A stretch of 51,943 nt of DNA from positions 1 to 51,943 of the forward strand of contig NZ_BAWM01000041.1 in the NCBI RefSeq assembly GCF_000759675.1, given 5' to 3'. Shown in pieces: positions 44,507 through 51,943 of this stretch; the stretch's first letter is position 1; the number at the start of each line of letters is the position of its first letter. A program made the translations under genes and the position numbers. Source of the DNA: Neobacillus niacini. GTDB lineage: Bacteria; Bacillota; Bacilli; Bacillales; Cytobacillaceae. The notes under the pieces are model-generated. The model was not told the DNA's origin. It saw only the letters and a program-made list of their open reading frames with translations, and made no database searches.

Positions 44507-45802
44507 TTATTCGCCTTTAAGGAGAGAAAATGAATTATTTACTGCATGGAGTGTTGCTTCAATATCCTCTTCTGTATGAGCAATGGTTAGGAACCAGGCT
44601 TCGTATTTAGAAGGAGCCAAGTTAATTCCTTGTTGTAGCATAAGCTTGAAGAATTTTCCAAACAATTCACCATCTGTATTTTCTGCTTGCTCATAGTTTT
44701 CAATTTTTTCATTTGTAAAATAAACAGTAAAAGCACCTTTTAAACGATTAATGGTGATTTGAATATCATGTTTTTTAGCTGCTTCTAATATACCTTCTTC
44801 AAGTATTGCTCCTAAACGATCAAGGTAGTCATAGATTCCATCTTGCTTCAGTACTTCCAAACAGGCAATACCGGAAAGAATGGATGCTGGATTACCAGCC
44901 ATAGTTCCCGCTTGATAGGCTGGTCCTAGTGGTGCAACTTTTTCCATTATTTCCTTACGTCCACCATAAGCTCCAATTGGCAGACCGCCGCCAATTATTT
45001 TCCCTAGGGCGGTTAAATCAGGCTGAATCCCTAATAAATCCTGTGCACCTCCATACATAAAGCGGAAAGCTGTAATGACTTCATCATAGATGACAAGTGC
45101 CCCTGCTTCATGGGTGAGATCATTTACTTGTTGTAAGAATCCAGGTTTCGGTTCAACAATTCCAAAGTTCCCGACAATTGGTTCCACTAGAACCGCAGCA
45201 ATTTGGTCGCCCCATTTTTCTAACGCTTCTTTAAAAGGAGCAATATCATTAAACGGAACCGTAATGACTTCTTGTGCGATACTTTTTGGAACACCAGCAG
45301 AATCAGGTGTCCCGAGAGTAGATGGTCCCGACCCAGCAGCAACAAGAACAAGGTCAGAGTGACCATGATAACAACCGGCAAACTTGATAATCTTATCTCT
45401 TCCTGTATATGCACGGGCAACACGAATCGTTGTCATTACAGCTTCAGTACCTGAATTCACAAAACGAACCTTTTCTAAAAAAGGCATTGCTTCCTTCAGC
45501 ATTTTAGCAAACTTTACCTCATGCGGGGTGGGAGTTCCATAAAGAACACCACTCTCCGCTGCCTTTTTAATTGCTTCTGTAATATGAGGGTGAGCATGAC
45601 CTGTGATAATCGGACCGTAAGCAGCAAGATAATCAATATATTGATTTCCATCGACATCCCAGAAATAGGCTCCTTGAGCGCGCTCCATTACCACTGGGGC
45701 ACCGCCGCCTACGGCTTTGTAAGAACGAGAGGGGCTGTTTACCCCGCCGACAATATGCTCTAAAGCTTCATTATGTATCCGTTCAGAATTTGTAAATTGC
45801 AT
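44507..45802 (-). CDS. gsaB: glutamate-1-semialdehyde 2,1-aminomutase
   Basis: This PLP enzyme converts glutamate-1-semialdehyde to 5-aminolevulinate for tetrapyrrole synthesis. The 431-residue protein has [20 protein letters not shown], the DEVITAFR pocket and the PLP lysine in [16 protein letters not shown], followed by AGTMAGNP. The ATG at complement 45800-45802 follows AAGGAGG. By position between ygaE and bcp it is the second HemL paralogue (GsaB) rather than hemL of the hem operon. Confidence 0.92.
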   Translation of the reverse strand: MQFTNSERIHNEALEHIVGGVNSPSRSYKAVGGGAPVVMERAQGAYFWDVDGNQYIDYLAAYGPIITGHAHPHITEAIKKAAESGVLYGTPTPHEVKFAKMLKEAMPFLEKVRFVNSGTEAVMTTIRVARAYTGRDKIIKFAGCYHGHSDLVLVAAGSGPSTLGTPDSAGVPKSIAQEVITVPFNDIAPFKEALEKWGDQIAAVLVEPIVGNFGIVEPKPGFLQQVNDLTHEAGALVIYDEVITAFRFMYGGAQDLLGIQPDLTALGKIIGGGLPIGAYGGRKEIMEKVAPLGPAYQAGTMAGNPASILSGIACLEVLKQDGIYDYLDRLGAILEEGILEAAKKHDIQITINRLKGAFTVYFTNEKIENYEQAENTDGELFGKFFKLMLQQGINLAPSKYEAWFLTIAHTEEDIEATLHAVNNSFSLLKGE

Positions 45803-45977
45803 TATTTTTCCTCCTTGAAATGGATTCCTTCCTAATAATAGCACTTTTTTAATGGACTTTTATTTGTTTTACTTTTGAAAAATTTTACGGTCCCGCCACT
45901 TTAATAAGGATTGTTGATATTTTATCGTCCAAGCTGGCATAGAAATAGACTAACTGATGTCAATTGAGGTGCTGCTA

Positions 45978-46382
45978 GTGTTCTATTTCTTACTTCCAAT
46001 CGTTATTTTCTGTATTTTTATGAGTATAAGAACGTTGTTTATTCCAAACACCATTAAAGGAAAGTTTGTATCGATTGAAAATGCTCTTTTTTTGGGTTCC
46101 ATCTATCTAACTGTTATTCTCGGATTTGGGCTCATCTATTTATTGTTTGAATTAAAAGGGATCTCATTGCTTGTGGAAATAAATCATGAAAACAACTATA
46201 ACATGTTTGAAACAAGCTTTTATTTTAGCGCAATGACATTATTTTCCGTTGGGAATGGAGATGTTATTCCTCATGGCTTAGGGAGGATGGTTGCTGTTGT
46301 TGAAGCTTTGATAGGATATACGATGCCTGCAGCTTTTGTAGCTCGTGCATTAATGGATAGAGAATTTAAAGATATTAAATAG
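45978..46382 (+). CDS. short ion channel with an altered K+ filter
   Basis: The protein of about 134 residues has an N-terminal helix, a second helix (residues about 35-55) and a pore module: a pore helix with FSAMTLFSVGNGDVIPHG and a last helix (VAVVEALIGYTMPAAFVA). The potassium filter normally reads T-V-G-Y-G-D; here it is S-V-G-N-G-D, so selectivity may differ. GTG 45978 is preferred to ATG 45957 because GAGGTG at 45966-45971 is 6 nt before it and 45957 has no ribosome site. No regulatory RCK domain. Substrate inferred. Confidence 0.75.
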   Translation: MFYFLLPIVIFCIFMSIRTLFIPNTIKGKFVSIENALFLGSIYLTVILGFGLIYLLFELKGISLLVEINHENNYNMFETSFYFSAMTLFSVGNGDVIPHGLGRMVAVVEALIGYTMPAAFVARALMDREFKDIK

Positions 46383-46447
46383 TTGTATTGTTGATAATGT
46401 TTGGTTAGGCTTATGGAAGAGAATATTTTCCATGAGGTGATATAGTC

Positions 46448-46918
46448 ATGACAATAGAGTTAGGCAAGCAAGCTCCAGATTTTGAATTGTTAGCTAGCAA
46501 TGGTGAAAAAGTGAAGTTGTCAGATTTTAAAGGTAAAAATGTTGTATTGTATTTCTATCCAAAGGATATGACACCGGGTTGTACGACTCAGGCATGTGAT
46601 TTTAGAGATTTTCACGGTGACTTTTCACAGTTAGATTCCGTTATTATTGGAGTCAGCCCCGACCCTATAGAAAAACATGAAAAATTTAGAGATAAGTATA
46701 ACCTGCCTTTCTTACTTTTATTTGATGAAGATCATAGTGTTTCTGAATTGTATGAGGTTTGGAAATTAAAGAAGAATTTTGGTAAAGAGTATATGGGAAT
46801 TGAAAGATCTACATTTGTAATTGATAAAGAAGGTAAAATAGCTAAAGAATGGCGAAAAGTAAAAGTAAAAGGACATGTGGAAGAAGCGCTGCAGTATGTA
46901 AAAGAGAATCTAGCATAA
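46448..46918 (+). CDS. bcp: thiol peroxidase Bcp (peroxiredoxin)
   Basis: The 156-residue AhpC/TSA-type peroxiredoxin has the peroxidatic Cys45 and resolving Cys50 in PKDMTPGCTTQACDFRD and the C-terminal STFVIDKEGKIAKEW. Bcp reduces hydroperoxides with thioredoxin. In B. subtilis it (ygaF) lies next to gsaB and perR; this context is kept apart from a few insertions. GAGGTGAT lies upstream of the ATG. Confidence 0.92.
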   Translation: MTIELGKQAPDFELLASNGEKVKLSDFKGKNVVLYFYPKDMTPGCTTQACDFRDFHGDFSQLDSVIIGVSPDPIEKHEKFRDKYNLPFLLLFDEDHSVSELYEVWKLKKNFGKEYMGIERSTFVIDKEGKIAKEWRKVKVKGHVEEALQYVKENLA

Positions 46919-46934
46919 AGTCCCATGTCTAACA

Positions 46935-46974
46935 CTAAAAGTGCTTTACTTCAATTGGAGTAAAGCACTTTTAG
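46935..46974 (+). terminator. bcp terminator
   Basis: A perfect 16-nt inverted repeat, CTAAAAGTGCTTTACT (46935-46950) with AGTAAAGCACTTTTAG (46959-46974), 16 nt after the stop. The T-run lies inside the descending arm. Confidence 0.8.
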
Positions 46975-47021
46975 TTGTGTATAGGAAATTATAGATTCAA
47001 CTTAGTGTGAATAACCTGGAT

Positions 47022-47125
47022 TTCATAGAAGTGGTCACAAGAGGGTTGCTTGGGACCAAAAGGCAGCTTGAAATTCATAGATATGGTCATCGGAATAGTT
47101 GCCCCTCATTTGTATTTTCCTTGTT
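47022..47125. repeat. two degenerate copies of a 52-bp unit
   Basis: TTCATAGA starts at 47022 and again at 47074, exactly 52 bp apart, and similarity covers about 29 nt of each copy (TTCATAGA-N2-TGGTCA, then GTTGC). The first copy shares GGTCAC plus AGGGT with the 52-bp array at 33499-34091. An open frame over 47007-47270 has no recognisable protein. The rest of the 300-bp gap is plain sequence apart from terminators. Confidence 0.5.
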
Positions 47126-47200
47126 CTCAGAAAGAGCACTTCAGTACTTGTCGTGCGCTAACCGTGCGATTGCGACTTTTGTTCTTTATTCCATCAAAAA

Positions 47201-47218
47201 GCGGGGGAAATCCCCCGC
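47201..47218 (-). terminator. IclR gene terminator
   Basis: GCGGGGGA (47201-47208) pairs with TCCCCCGC (47211-47218), followed on the minus strand by CTTTTTGAT, 8 nt beyond the stop. Confidence 0.8.
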
Positions 47219-47225
47219 CTCTAAG

Positions 47226-48005
47226 TTAATATTCGCTCTTCACATGTCTCCGATAACCGAAACTACCTGAAATTTCTTTGCTGATACCTATTAAATAACG
47301 TGATAGTTCATTATGTTCATTTTGAGGGATAAACTCAGAAAAGCCTACAACGGTTACGGACCCAAGAAGTTTTTTCTGATAGTTTAATACCGGGATGGAT
47401 ACGGATGACACGGATGGTACCAGTGGTTCCCTTGCAAAGGCAATTTCTTTTCCCCATATGATTCTGCATTCGTCTTCAAGCAGACCTATCTTTTCAGGAG
47501 GGATTTGCATAAATTCTTTCTCTTTCCATTCACGAATCATTTGCTCATCCATGAAGGCCATAAACACTTTGCCTGAGGCAGATCGAATAGGAAGTAAGGT
47601 TCCTATTTGAGCGCCAATATTTAACCCTCGATTTTTGTTCAACTCTTTAACGATCATTGGACCATTATGGGTCCAGCTAGAAAATACAACGGTACTCGAA
47701 AATTTCTCATTAATTTCATGCAGAAAAGGTGAAACCCGGTCGATAACATTTTCTTGACCGACAGCAGCCATCCCATATTCAATCAACTTGCTTCCTAATA
47801 CATATTCTCCCGTAACCTTGTAACGATACAGGATGCCTAATTGTGTGAAGGTATTCAAATATTTATAAAGATTACTTTTAGTAATCTGTGTTAACTCTTG
47901 GATATCAGAAAATTTTAAAGGCCTGCCTTGTTTGGCGATTGTTTCTACAATGCTCATCCCTACTTCTAATGATTGAATAGTCGTTCCTTTTTTAATGACT
48001 TCCAT
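47226..48005 (-). CDS. IclR-family transcriptional regulator
   Basis: The 259-residue protein has the N-terminal IclR winged helix (SLEVGMSIVETIAKQGRPLK, IQELTQITKSNLYKYLNTF) and a C-terminal effector domain with GLNIGAQIGTLLPIRSASGK, and SVSSVSIPVLN. IclR proteins usually control adjacent catabolic or transport genes. Here only a remnant of an MFS transporter remains divergently upstream, so the target operon may have been lost. ATG 48005 follows TAGGGGG. Confidence 0.87.
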   Translation of the reverse strand: MEVIKKGTTIQSLEVGMSIVETIAKQGRPLKFSDIQELTQITKSNLYKYLNTFTQLGILYRYKVTGEYVLGSKLIEYGMAAVGQENVIDRVSPFLHEINEKFSSTVVFSSWTHNGPMIVKELNKNRGLNIGAQIGTLLPIRSASGKVFMAFMDEQMIREWKEKEFMQIPPEKIGLLEDECRIIWGKEIAFAREPLVPSVSSVSIPVLNYQKKLLGSVTVVGFSEFIPQNEHNELSRYLIGISKEISGSFGYRRHVKSEY

Positions 48006-48076
48006 ATTGAACCCCCTATAAACCTTAATCCCTATATTATCATAGCTAGTGTTGTAAACAAATATAGAGAAAACCT

Positions 48077-48346
48077 ATGTCCGTTATTTCAGTTGAGTCT
48101 GTTCCATTACAATACGCAGGTCTTGCAATCGGTTTAACAATTGGTATTGGTGAGTTAATCGGTGGATTCTTAAATCCAATGGTGAATGGTGCTTTAGCAG
48201 ACATGTTTGGTATTCAAACACCATTATACGTAGCAGCTGCTGCAGGTGCTCTTGCATTCCTATTATGTTTCCTCTATAAAGAAACAGCACCAGCTAAAGT
48301 TCAATCATCACCAAAGCAAGATGTCGATACTAGTGTCCGAGTATAG
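48077..48346 (+). pseudogene. 3' remnant of an MFS transporter
   Basis: The 89-residue frame is the C-terminal end of a major-facilitator protein: ESVPLQYAGLAIGLTIGIGE, then GGFLNPMVNGALADMFGIQT, a final helix (LYVAAAAGALAFLLCFLYKE) and a polar tail. Only the last two or three of twelve helices remain, and no ribosome site precedes the ATG. The upstream end is an abrupt junction near 48070, next to the IclR promoter region. It is most likely a deletion product and non-functional. Confidence 0.75.
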
Positions 48347-48370
48347 TATAAGTTTGTAAATAACAACTTG

Positions 48371-48403
48371 GCCCGCCTCTCTTAAAAAAGACGCGGGCAG
48401 AGG
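48371..48403 (+). terminator. terminator-like hairpin after the MFS remnant
   Basis: GCCCGC (48371-48376) pairs with GCGGGC (48393-48398); the loop is A-rich and T residues follow after a gap. It probably ended the original transporter gene. Confidence 0.55.
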
Positions 48404-48426
48404 TGTTTATTTTATCAAGGGGGGAT

Positions 48427-48873
48427 ATGGTGTTAAAAAAGAACAATATAGAAGTATATCCTGTTAATGTACCGGCTTCCAATAAATTGAAAAGTTTTAA
48501 CTTTTTCTTAGTTAAACAGGAGAATTCCTTAACGCTAATTGATGCTGGATTGAACACGGATGATTGCTGGAATGCCTTACAAAAGACCTTAAAGGATCGT
48601 GATTACATTCTTACTGATATATCAGGAATTTACCTAACTCATCATCATACAGACCATATTGGCTTAGTCAACCGCATTGTATCTACCCATGACATTCCGG
48701 TGTACGTGCATCCTTATGCCAAACTTGTACTAAAAAGAGACACACAATATATAAAAATGAGAGTAGAGTTTTTCAGTATTATGTCTGAAATTATTGGTTA
48801 TCTAGATTATCTTGAATTACAAGGGAAAATCAATAAGGAAATAGAGAAAGGAATTTGGCATTATTATTTATAG
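48427..48873 (+). pseudogene. truncated metallo-beta-lactamase-fold hydrolase
   Basis: About 149 residues remain of an MBL-fold protein: FNFFLVKQENSLTLIDAGLN then the metal motif YLTHHHTDHIGLVNR (HxHxDH) near residue 80, and IPVYVHPYAK. Full-length members have roughly 280-320 residues and need two further His/Asp ligands that are missing here, so it is probably inactive. GGGGGAT precedes ATG 48427. The 3' end dissolves into sequence with no ORF before the terminator at 48966. Confidence 0.7.
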
Positions 48874-48965
48874 CCTATTTTCTATAGTGAAGGCATTTGT
48901 CCAATGCAAAAGAATGCACCTTGAATATCATTTTATTAGGGCATACCTCCTCAGATAAACTTGTT

Positions 48966-48989
48966 GGGTCGATTATCGACCCTTTTTTT
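48966..48989 (+). terminator. intrinsic terminator
   Basis: GGGTCGAT (48966-48973) pairs with ATCGACCC (48975-48982) and is followed by seven T residues. It lies 93 nt after the stop of the truncated MBL gene and probably marks its original end. Confidence 0.85.
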
Positions 48990-49115
48990 ATGTCTCTTGT
49001 GTTATTAGAAGTTAAATAGGTGATGAGATGAAGAAAAATAACTGAATTAATTAATACCATTGCTTACATACATATATTAGTATTAAAACAAATGAACTTT
49101 TATGGGGGAAAGAAT

Positions 49116-49670
49116 ATGAAGATTTATACGAAAACTGGAGATAAAGGGACTACATCTTTAATTTATGGGCAAAGGGTTGCGAAAAACGACTTGCGTGTTG
49201 AGGCATATGGAACCTGCGATGAAACAAATTCAATGATTGGACTTGCACTAAGTTATTTAAAAGGTGAATCTTTTCAAAAGAAAGAATTAATAGAGAATAT
49301 GTATCATAAAATACAAACAAATCTTTTTCACGTTGGTGCGGAGCTGGCTACCCCTAAAGGTAAGGAAGTAAAGTGGTCTCTTAAAGCGAGTGATATTGAG
49401 GAAATGGAAAAGCAAATTGACGAATTAAATGAATCACTTCCAGAACTAACTAATTTTATCCTGCCTGGAGGACATTCTTCCGGTGGGGCATTCCATGTTG
49501 CACGTACAACTACTAGAAGAGCAGAAAGATGTGCGGTTTCATTAGGAGAAGATGTAAATCCTCTTGTTTTAGCTTATTTAAATAGGCTATCTGACCTTTT
49601 ATTTGTAACCGCTCGATATGTTAATCATGCCTTGGGGATTAGAGAGCAAACATTACACAATGATAAATGA
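49116..49670 (+). CDS. PduO-type ATP:cob(I)alamin adenosyltransferase
   Basis: The 184-residue protein has the PduO signatures MKIYTKTGDKGTTSLIYGQR (ATP binding), EAYGTCDETNSMIGLA, FILPGGHSSGGAFHVARTTT (with a typical RRAER) and VLAYLNRLSDLLFVTARYVN. It transfers the adenosyl group from ATP to cob(I)alamin, forming coenzyme B12. ATG 49116 is chosen because GGGGGAAAG precedes it; an ATG at 49092 lacks a ribosome site. No B12 riboswitch is seen upstream. Confidence 0.9.
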   Translation: MKIYTKTGDKGTTSLIYGQRVAKNDLRVEAYGTCDETNSMIGLALSYLKGESFQKKELIENMYHKIQTNLFHVGAELATPKGKEVKWSLKASDIEEMEKQIDELNESLPELTNFILPGGHSSGGAFHVARTTTRRAERCAVSLGEDVNPLVLAYLNRLSDLLFVTARYVNHALGIREQTLHNDK

Positions 49671-49701
49671 TAATCAATTGCATCATAATGATATTACAAT
49701 A

Positions 49702-49748
49702 TTGACAAAAGTATTAATTACTTAGTAAACTAATTATAACAATTATAA
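49702..49748 (+). promoter_or_regulatory. perR promoter and Per box
   Basis: TTGACA (49702-49707) and TAAACT (49726-49731) are 18 bp apart. TTATAAC-A-ATTATAA (49734-49748) matches the Per box TTATAATNATTATAA in 14 of 15 positions and lies just downstream of the -10, so PerR can repress its own gene. Confidence 0.8.
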
Positions 49749-49776
49749 TTTAAGAATTTTTTTGGAATAGAGGTGC

Positions 49777-50214
49777 ATGGCGATGAATCAGTTAAAAGAA
49801 GCATTGGAAACATTAAAGGAAACTGGAGTACGTATTACTCCACAACGTCATGCGATACTTGAATATTTAATAAACTCGATGTCACATCCTACTGCTGATG
49901 ATATTTATAAAGCCCTTGAAGGAAAATTCCCTAATATGAGTGTGGCAACAGTTTACAATAATTTAAGAGTATTTCGTGAAGTAGGTTTAGTAAAAGAATT
50001 AACATATGGTGATGCTTCAGCACGGTTTGATTTTGTAACAACACATCATTATCATGTGATTTGTGAGAACTGCGGAAAAATAGTTGATTTCCATTATCCA
50101 GGATTAGATGAAGTGGAACAACTTGCTTCGCATGTTACAGGCTTTAAAGTGAATAATCATCGTCTGGAAATTTACGGGACATGTCCTGAGTGTACAAGTA
50201 AAGAAGTACATTAA
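49777..50214 (+). CDS. perR: peroxide-responsive repressor PerR
   Basis: The 145-residue Fur-family protein has all PerR regulatory ligands at the B. subtilis numbering: H37, D85, H91, H93, D104, and structural zinc cysteines C96 and C99 with the second pair in TCPEC. Fe2+-catalysed histidine oxidation releases DNA. The helix-turn-helix is in [17 protein letters not shown]. Starting at ATG 49777 keeps the family length; ATG 49783 has better spacing from AGGTG. A near-perfect Per box upstream indicates autoregulation. Confidence 0.95.
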   Translation: MAMNQLKEALETLKETGVRITPQRHAILEYLINSMSHPTADDIYKALEGKFPNMSVATVYNNLRVFREVGLVKELTYGDASARFDFVTTHHYHVICENCGKIVDFHYPGLDEVEQLASHVTGFKVNNHRLEIYGTCPECTSKEVH

Positions 50215-50226
50215 TTAATAAAAAAC

Positions 50227-50252
50227 AAAAGCCGATTTATAATCGGCTTTTT
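50227..50252. terminator. terminator between perR and ygzB
   Basis: AAAAGCCGAT (50227-50236) pairs with ATCGGCTTTT (50242-50251) and has T- and A-runs on both sides, serving both convergent genes. Confidence 0.85.
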
Positions 50253-50601
50253 ATTTTTGAGATTTTTTATTATACGATTCATCAAACTCTTTGCCTTCTA
50301 GCTTTGGATCAAGAGTCAATGGTTCACGACAATACATACACATATCCACTTTCCCTAGCATTTTCGTGTGTTTACCACAGTTTGGGCATTTTACTTGTAT
50401 CGTTTTAGTTGATAACATCCCGATCCAGAAGTATACAACTGTACTTGCAATGATAAATAGTAGTCCTAAAAGCATGAAAATGGTCATAATAAGTGGTGAG
50501 TTGCGAAAGTATATTCCACCATACATAACAATAAAGCCGATAAATATTAATGATAAAGCAAAGCTTCGGATTTTATTTATTTTACTTGAATATTTAGCCA
50601 T
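50251..50601 (-). CDS. ygzB: YgzB membrane protein
   Basis: The 116-residue protein has two membrane helices (about 14-31 and 35-58) and a C-terminal zinc-ribbon-like module with two CxxC pairs (KCPNCGKHT and MCMYCREP). It corresponds to B. subtilis YgzB next to perR. Function unknown. Confidence 0.85.
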   Translation of the reverse strand: MAKYSSKINKIRSFALSLIFIGFIVMYGGIYFRNSPLIMTIFMLLGLLFIIASTVVYFWIGMLSTKTIQVKCPNCGKHTKMLGKVDMCMYCREPLTLDPKLEGKEFDESYNKKSQK

Positions 50602-50750
50602 ATTTCTCCCTCCTAGACAAACTATACCATATTTACATCTTGTGAAAAAATGTTATGTTAAAGAATGTCGAAATTTGTCTTCTATACAAGAAGGAGATTT
50701 TTTATTACTGTCGAACATATAGTTATCGAGAAAAATGGAGGAATGAGTGA

Positions 50751-51626
50751 ATGAAAGACATTCTTCGGCCTATTTATCAGGAACGGGCTAGTCAATCCAA
50801 TACACTTGGGGTATTGATGATAGAAAAGAGACATAAATCAAGTCATACTACAGATACTTTTGATGTAATTCTTTTAATTATTGTAAAAGAGGGAGAACAG
50901 CCGTTATTAATAAAGCATTATACCTATAATGACAGCAAGGCAGCGATGCATATTATTACGGAGGGCCAATTAAAAGACTGGCTTCTATTAGGCACGAATC
51001 GAAAAATATTTGAATGGCTCCATACCGCGAAAATATTATTTGATCGAAATGAATATATTGCAAATCTAAAAACTGAGCTCCGTGAATTTCCGTTTAATGG
51101 ACGGAAGGTTAAAATGGGGTTAGAATTTGCGAAGCTGATCAGACGGTATGTCGATGGAAAGGCCCTCTTTGAAAACAAACAATATCTTGACGCCTATAAT
51201 TATGTTGTTCATTCTTTGCACCACTTAGCAAGACTAGCAGTGATTGAAAATGGTCTACATCCTGAATTAACTGTTTGGCAGCAGGTTAAACAAATAGAAC
51301 CTGAAATTGTGAAATTATATGAAGAGCTTGTAAACAGTGAAGAGCCAATTGAAAAAAGGTTGGAGTTATTATTTTTGGCCAGTGAGTTTATGATTCATTC
51401 TCGTACCAAAGTGGGATGTGCTCATCTTTTAGATGTTCTTTGTACGAAAGAATACTGGACTTTCAATGAAATTCAGAATGAGAAAGAGCTAATCCCTTAT
51501 TCTGTTGACTTGGCGGTACTAATTGAGTATTTAATTGAAAAAGGATTAATTGATGTTGTTAGTCTTGATACAAAAGGACATGGTATTTATCATCGATGCT
51601 ATCAGGTGAGTAAAAAATTATCTTAA
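50751..51626 (+). CDS. ygxA: YgxA nucleotidyltransferase-like protein
   Basis: The 291-residue protein corresponds to YgxA, which lies between ygzB and a ribosomal RNA operon in B. subtilis. The N-terminal part resembles nucleotidyltransferase folds (DTFDVILLIIVKEG holds the position of the acidic residues), and the middle is a helical HEPN-like region (ENKQYLDAYNYVVHSLHHLA). Catalytic residues are not clear. GGAGGAATG precedes ATG 50751. Exact function unknown. Confidence 0.82.
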   Translation: MKDILRPIYQERASQSNTLGVLMIEKRHKSSHTTDTFDVILLIIVKEGEQPLLIKHYTYNDSKAAMHIITEGQLKDWLLLGTNRKIFEWLHTAKILFDRNEYIANLKTELREFPFNGRKVKMGLEFAKLIRRYVDGKALFENKQYLDAYNYVVHSLHHLARLAVIENGLHPELTVWQQVKQIEPEIVKLYEELVNSEEPIEKRLELLFLASEFMIHSRTKVGCAHLLDVLCTKEYWTFNEIQNEKELIPYSVDLAVLIEYLIEKGLIDVVSLDTKGHGIYHRCYQVSKKLS

Positions 51627-51643
51627 AAAAATAATAAAACCTA

Positions 51644-51672
51644 TTGACCTTTTATGAGATACTTGTTATATT
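51644..51672 (+). promoter_or_regulatory. rRNA promoter P1
   Basis: TTGACC (51644-51649) and TATATT (51667-51672), 17 bp apart, starting near 51679. The sequence TTGTTATATTAATAA around the -10 is repeated at P2. Confidence 0.75.
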
Positions 51673-51675
51673 AAT

Positions 51676-51728
51676 AACCGTCGCTGCGAACGAATGAATT
51701 AAAGTTTTCGTGAGTGACGGTTTTCTTT
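51676..51728 (+). terminator. terminator-like hairpin between rRNA P1 and P2
   Basis: AACCGTCGCT (51676-51685) pairs with AGTGACGGTT (51713-51722) with one G-U pair, with CGAA/TTCG inside, and is followed by TTCTTTT. It lies after P1 and before P2. It may be the ygxA terminator or may end P1 transcripts early. Confidence 0.65.
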
Positions 51729-51738
51729 TAAAAAAATA

Positions 51739-51768
51739 TTGACACTGTGAAATGCATTGTGTTATATT
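51739..51768 (+). promoter_or_regulatory. rRNA promoter P2
   Basis: TTGACA (51739-51744) and TATATT (51763-51768), 18 bp apart, starting near 51775. The leader contains TTGCTCTTTGAAAACTAAAC, the conserved antitermination-type rRNA leader segment of Bacillaceae. Confidence 0.85.
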
Positions 51769-51895
51769 AATAAAGTCGCTTACGAGCGAAGGTAAAATTG
51801 CTCTTTGAAAACTAAACAAACAAGAACGTCAACAATCAATAAAAATTAGTTTCTTCTATAGAAACTAGCCAACGTAACAAAATGAGCTAATCAAC

Positions 51896-51943
51896 TTTCT
51901 TGGAGAGTTTGATCCTGGCTCAGGACGAACGCTGGCGGCGTGC
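51896..51943 (+). rRNA. 16S ribosomal RNA, 5' end only
   Basis: GGAGAGTTTGATCCTGGCTC starts at 51902 and continues with the universal 16S 5' region until the window ends. Aligned with B. subtilis, the mature end should lie near 51896. A leader hairpin TTAGTTTC/GAAACTAG at about 51846-51868 lies upstream. Confidence 0.95.

Noticed and set aside
47007..47270. 87-residue plus-strand ORF
   Set aside because: It runs over the degenerate 52-bp repeat and the IclR terminator and into the IclR gene; the translation matches no recognised family and it lacks a ribosome site.
49680..49776. Fur box upstream of perR
   Set aside because: The palindrome fits the Per box (TTATAATNATTATAA) much better than a Fur box, and it precedes perR itself.

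Overview
This window comes from a low-GC Gram-positive spore former of the family Bacillaceae, close in gene content to Bacillus/Neobacillus. The main evidence is colinearity with the B. subtilis yfhD-yfhE-recX-yfhH-yfhJ-yfhP-mutY-yfhS-fabL-sspE-ygaB-ygaC-ygaD-ygaE-gsaB-bcp-perR-ygzB-ygxA-rrn segment, which is recognisable from about 22.9 kb to the end. Two spore-protein genes (sspK, sspE), a PerR repressor with its own Per box, and sigma-A-type promoters with AGGAGG ribosome sites agree with this.

Layout. 1-0.57 kb: the 5' part of an IS1182-like transposase cut by the window edge. 0.7-7.5 kb: an accessory module with a YdcF-like protein, a six-gene redox operon (cytochrome-b-like membrane subunit with C-terminal CxxC pairs, cytoplasmic NapA/NasC-like molybdenum oxidoreductase, four-cluster ferredoxin, Tat-anchored Rieske protein, tiny membrane protein, truncated haemoglobin) and, convergent with it, an Mrp-type ATPase without the usual cysteines plus an unknown protein. 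7.6-20.1 kb: arginine biosynthesis, argCJBD-carAB-argF and argGH, with palindromic ARG boxes at both promoters and a perfect CcpA (cre) site upstream of argC. 20.2-22.6 kb: a nitrilase-family hydrolase and two GNAT acetyltransferases, interrupted by a dispersed repeat. 22.6-33.3 kb: a candidate small RNA, then the conserved yfh/yga region. 33.3-34.1 kb: a 52-bp tandem array of 11 full copies. 34.2-38.1 kb: a YtrA-type GntR regulator with a 9-bp-arm palindromic operator, an ABC ATPase, a permease, a secreted protein and an ECF-like sigma factor. 38.4-46.9 kb: ygaE, an orphan glutamate synthase large subunit (gltA, no gltB), gsaB, a short ion channel and bcp. 46.9-49 kb: a decayed locus with an IclR regulator, the 3' end of an MFS transporter and a truncated metallo-beta-lactamase-fold gene. 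49-51.9 kb: cobalamin adenosyltransferase, perR, ygzB, ygxA, two rRNA promoters and the first bases of 16S rRNA.

How it works together. Glutamate synthase, the full glutamate-to-arginine pathway and the arginine-type carbamoyl-phosphate synthetase lie in one window. Perfect cre matches sit about 95-110 bp upstream of the candidate argC and gltA start points, so carbon status may act on both. The Mo-Rieske-globin module looks like a quinol-linked reductase, possibly for nitrate or another oxyanion; its substrate cannot be read from sequence alone.

The most unusual non-coding features are a five-copy array at exactly 21-bp period lying between two convergent terminators, the 52-bp array, a C-rich structured candidate sRNA, a terminator-like hairpin between the two rRNA promoters, and a palindromic terminator that encodes the same C-terminus for two convergent proteins.
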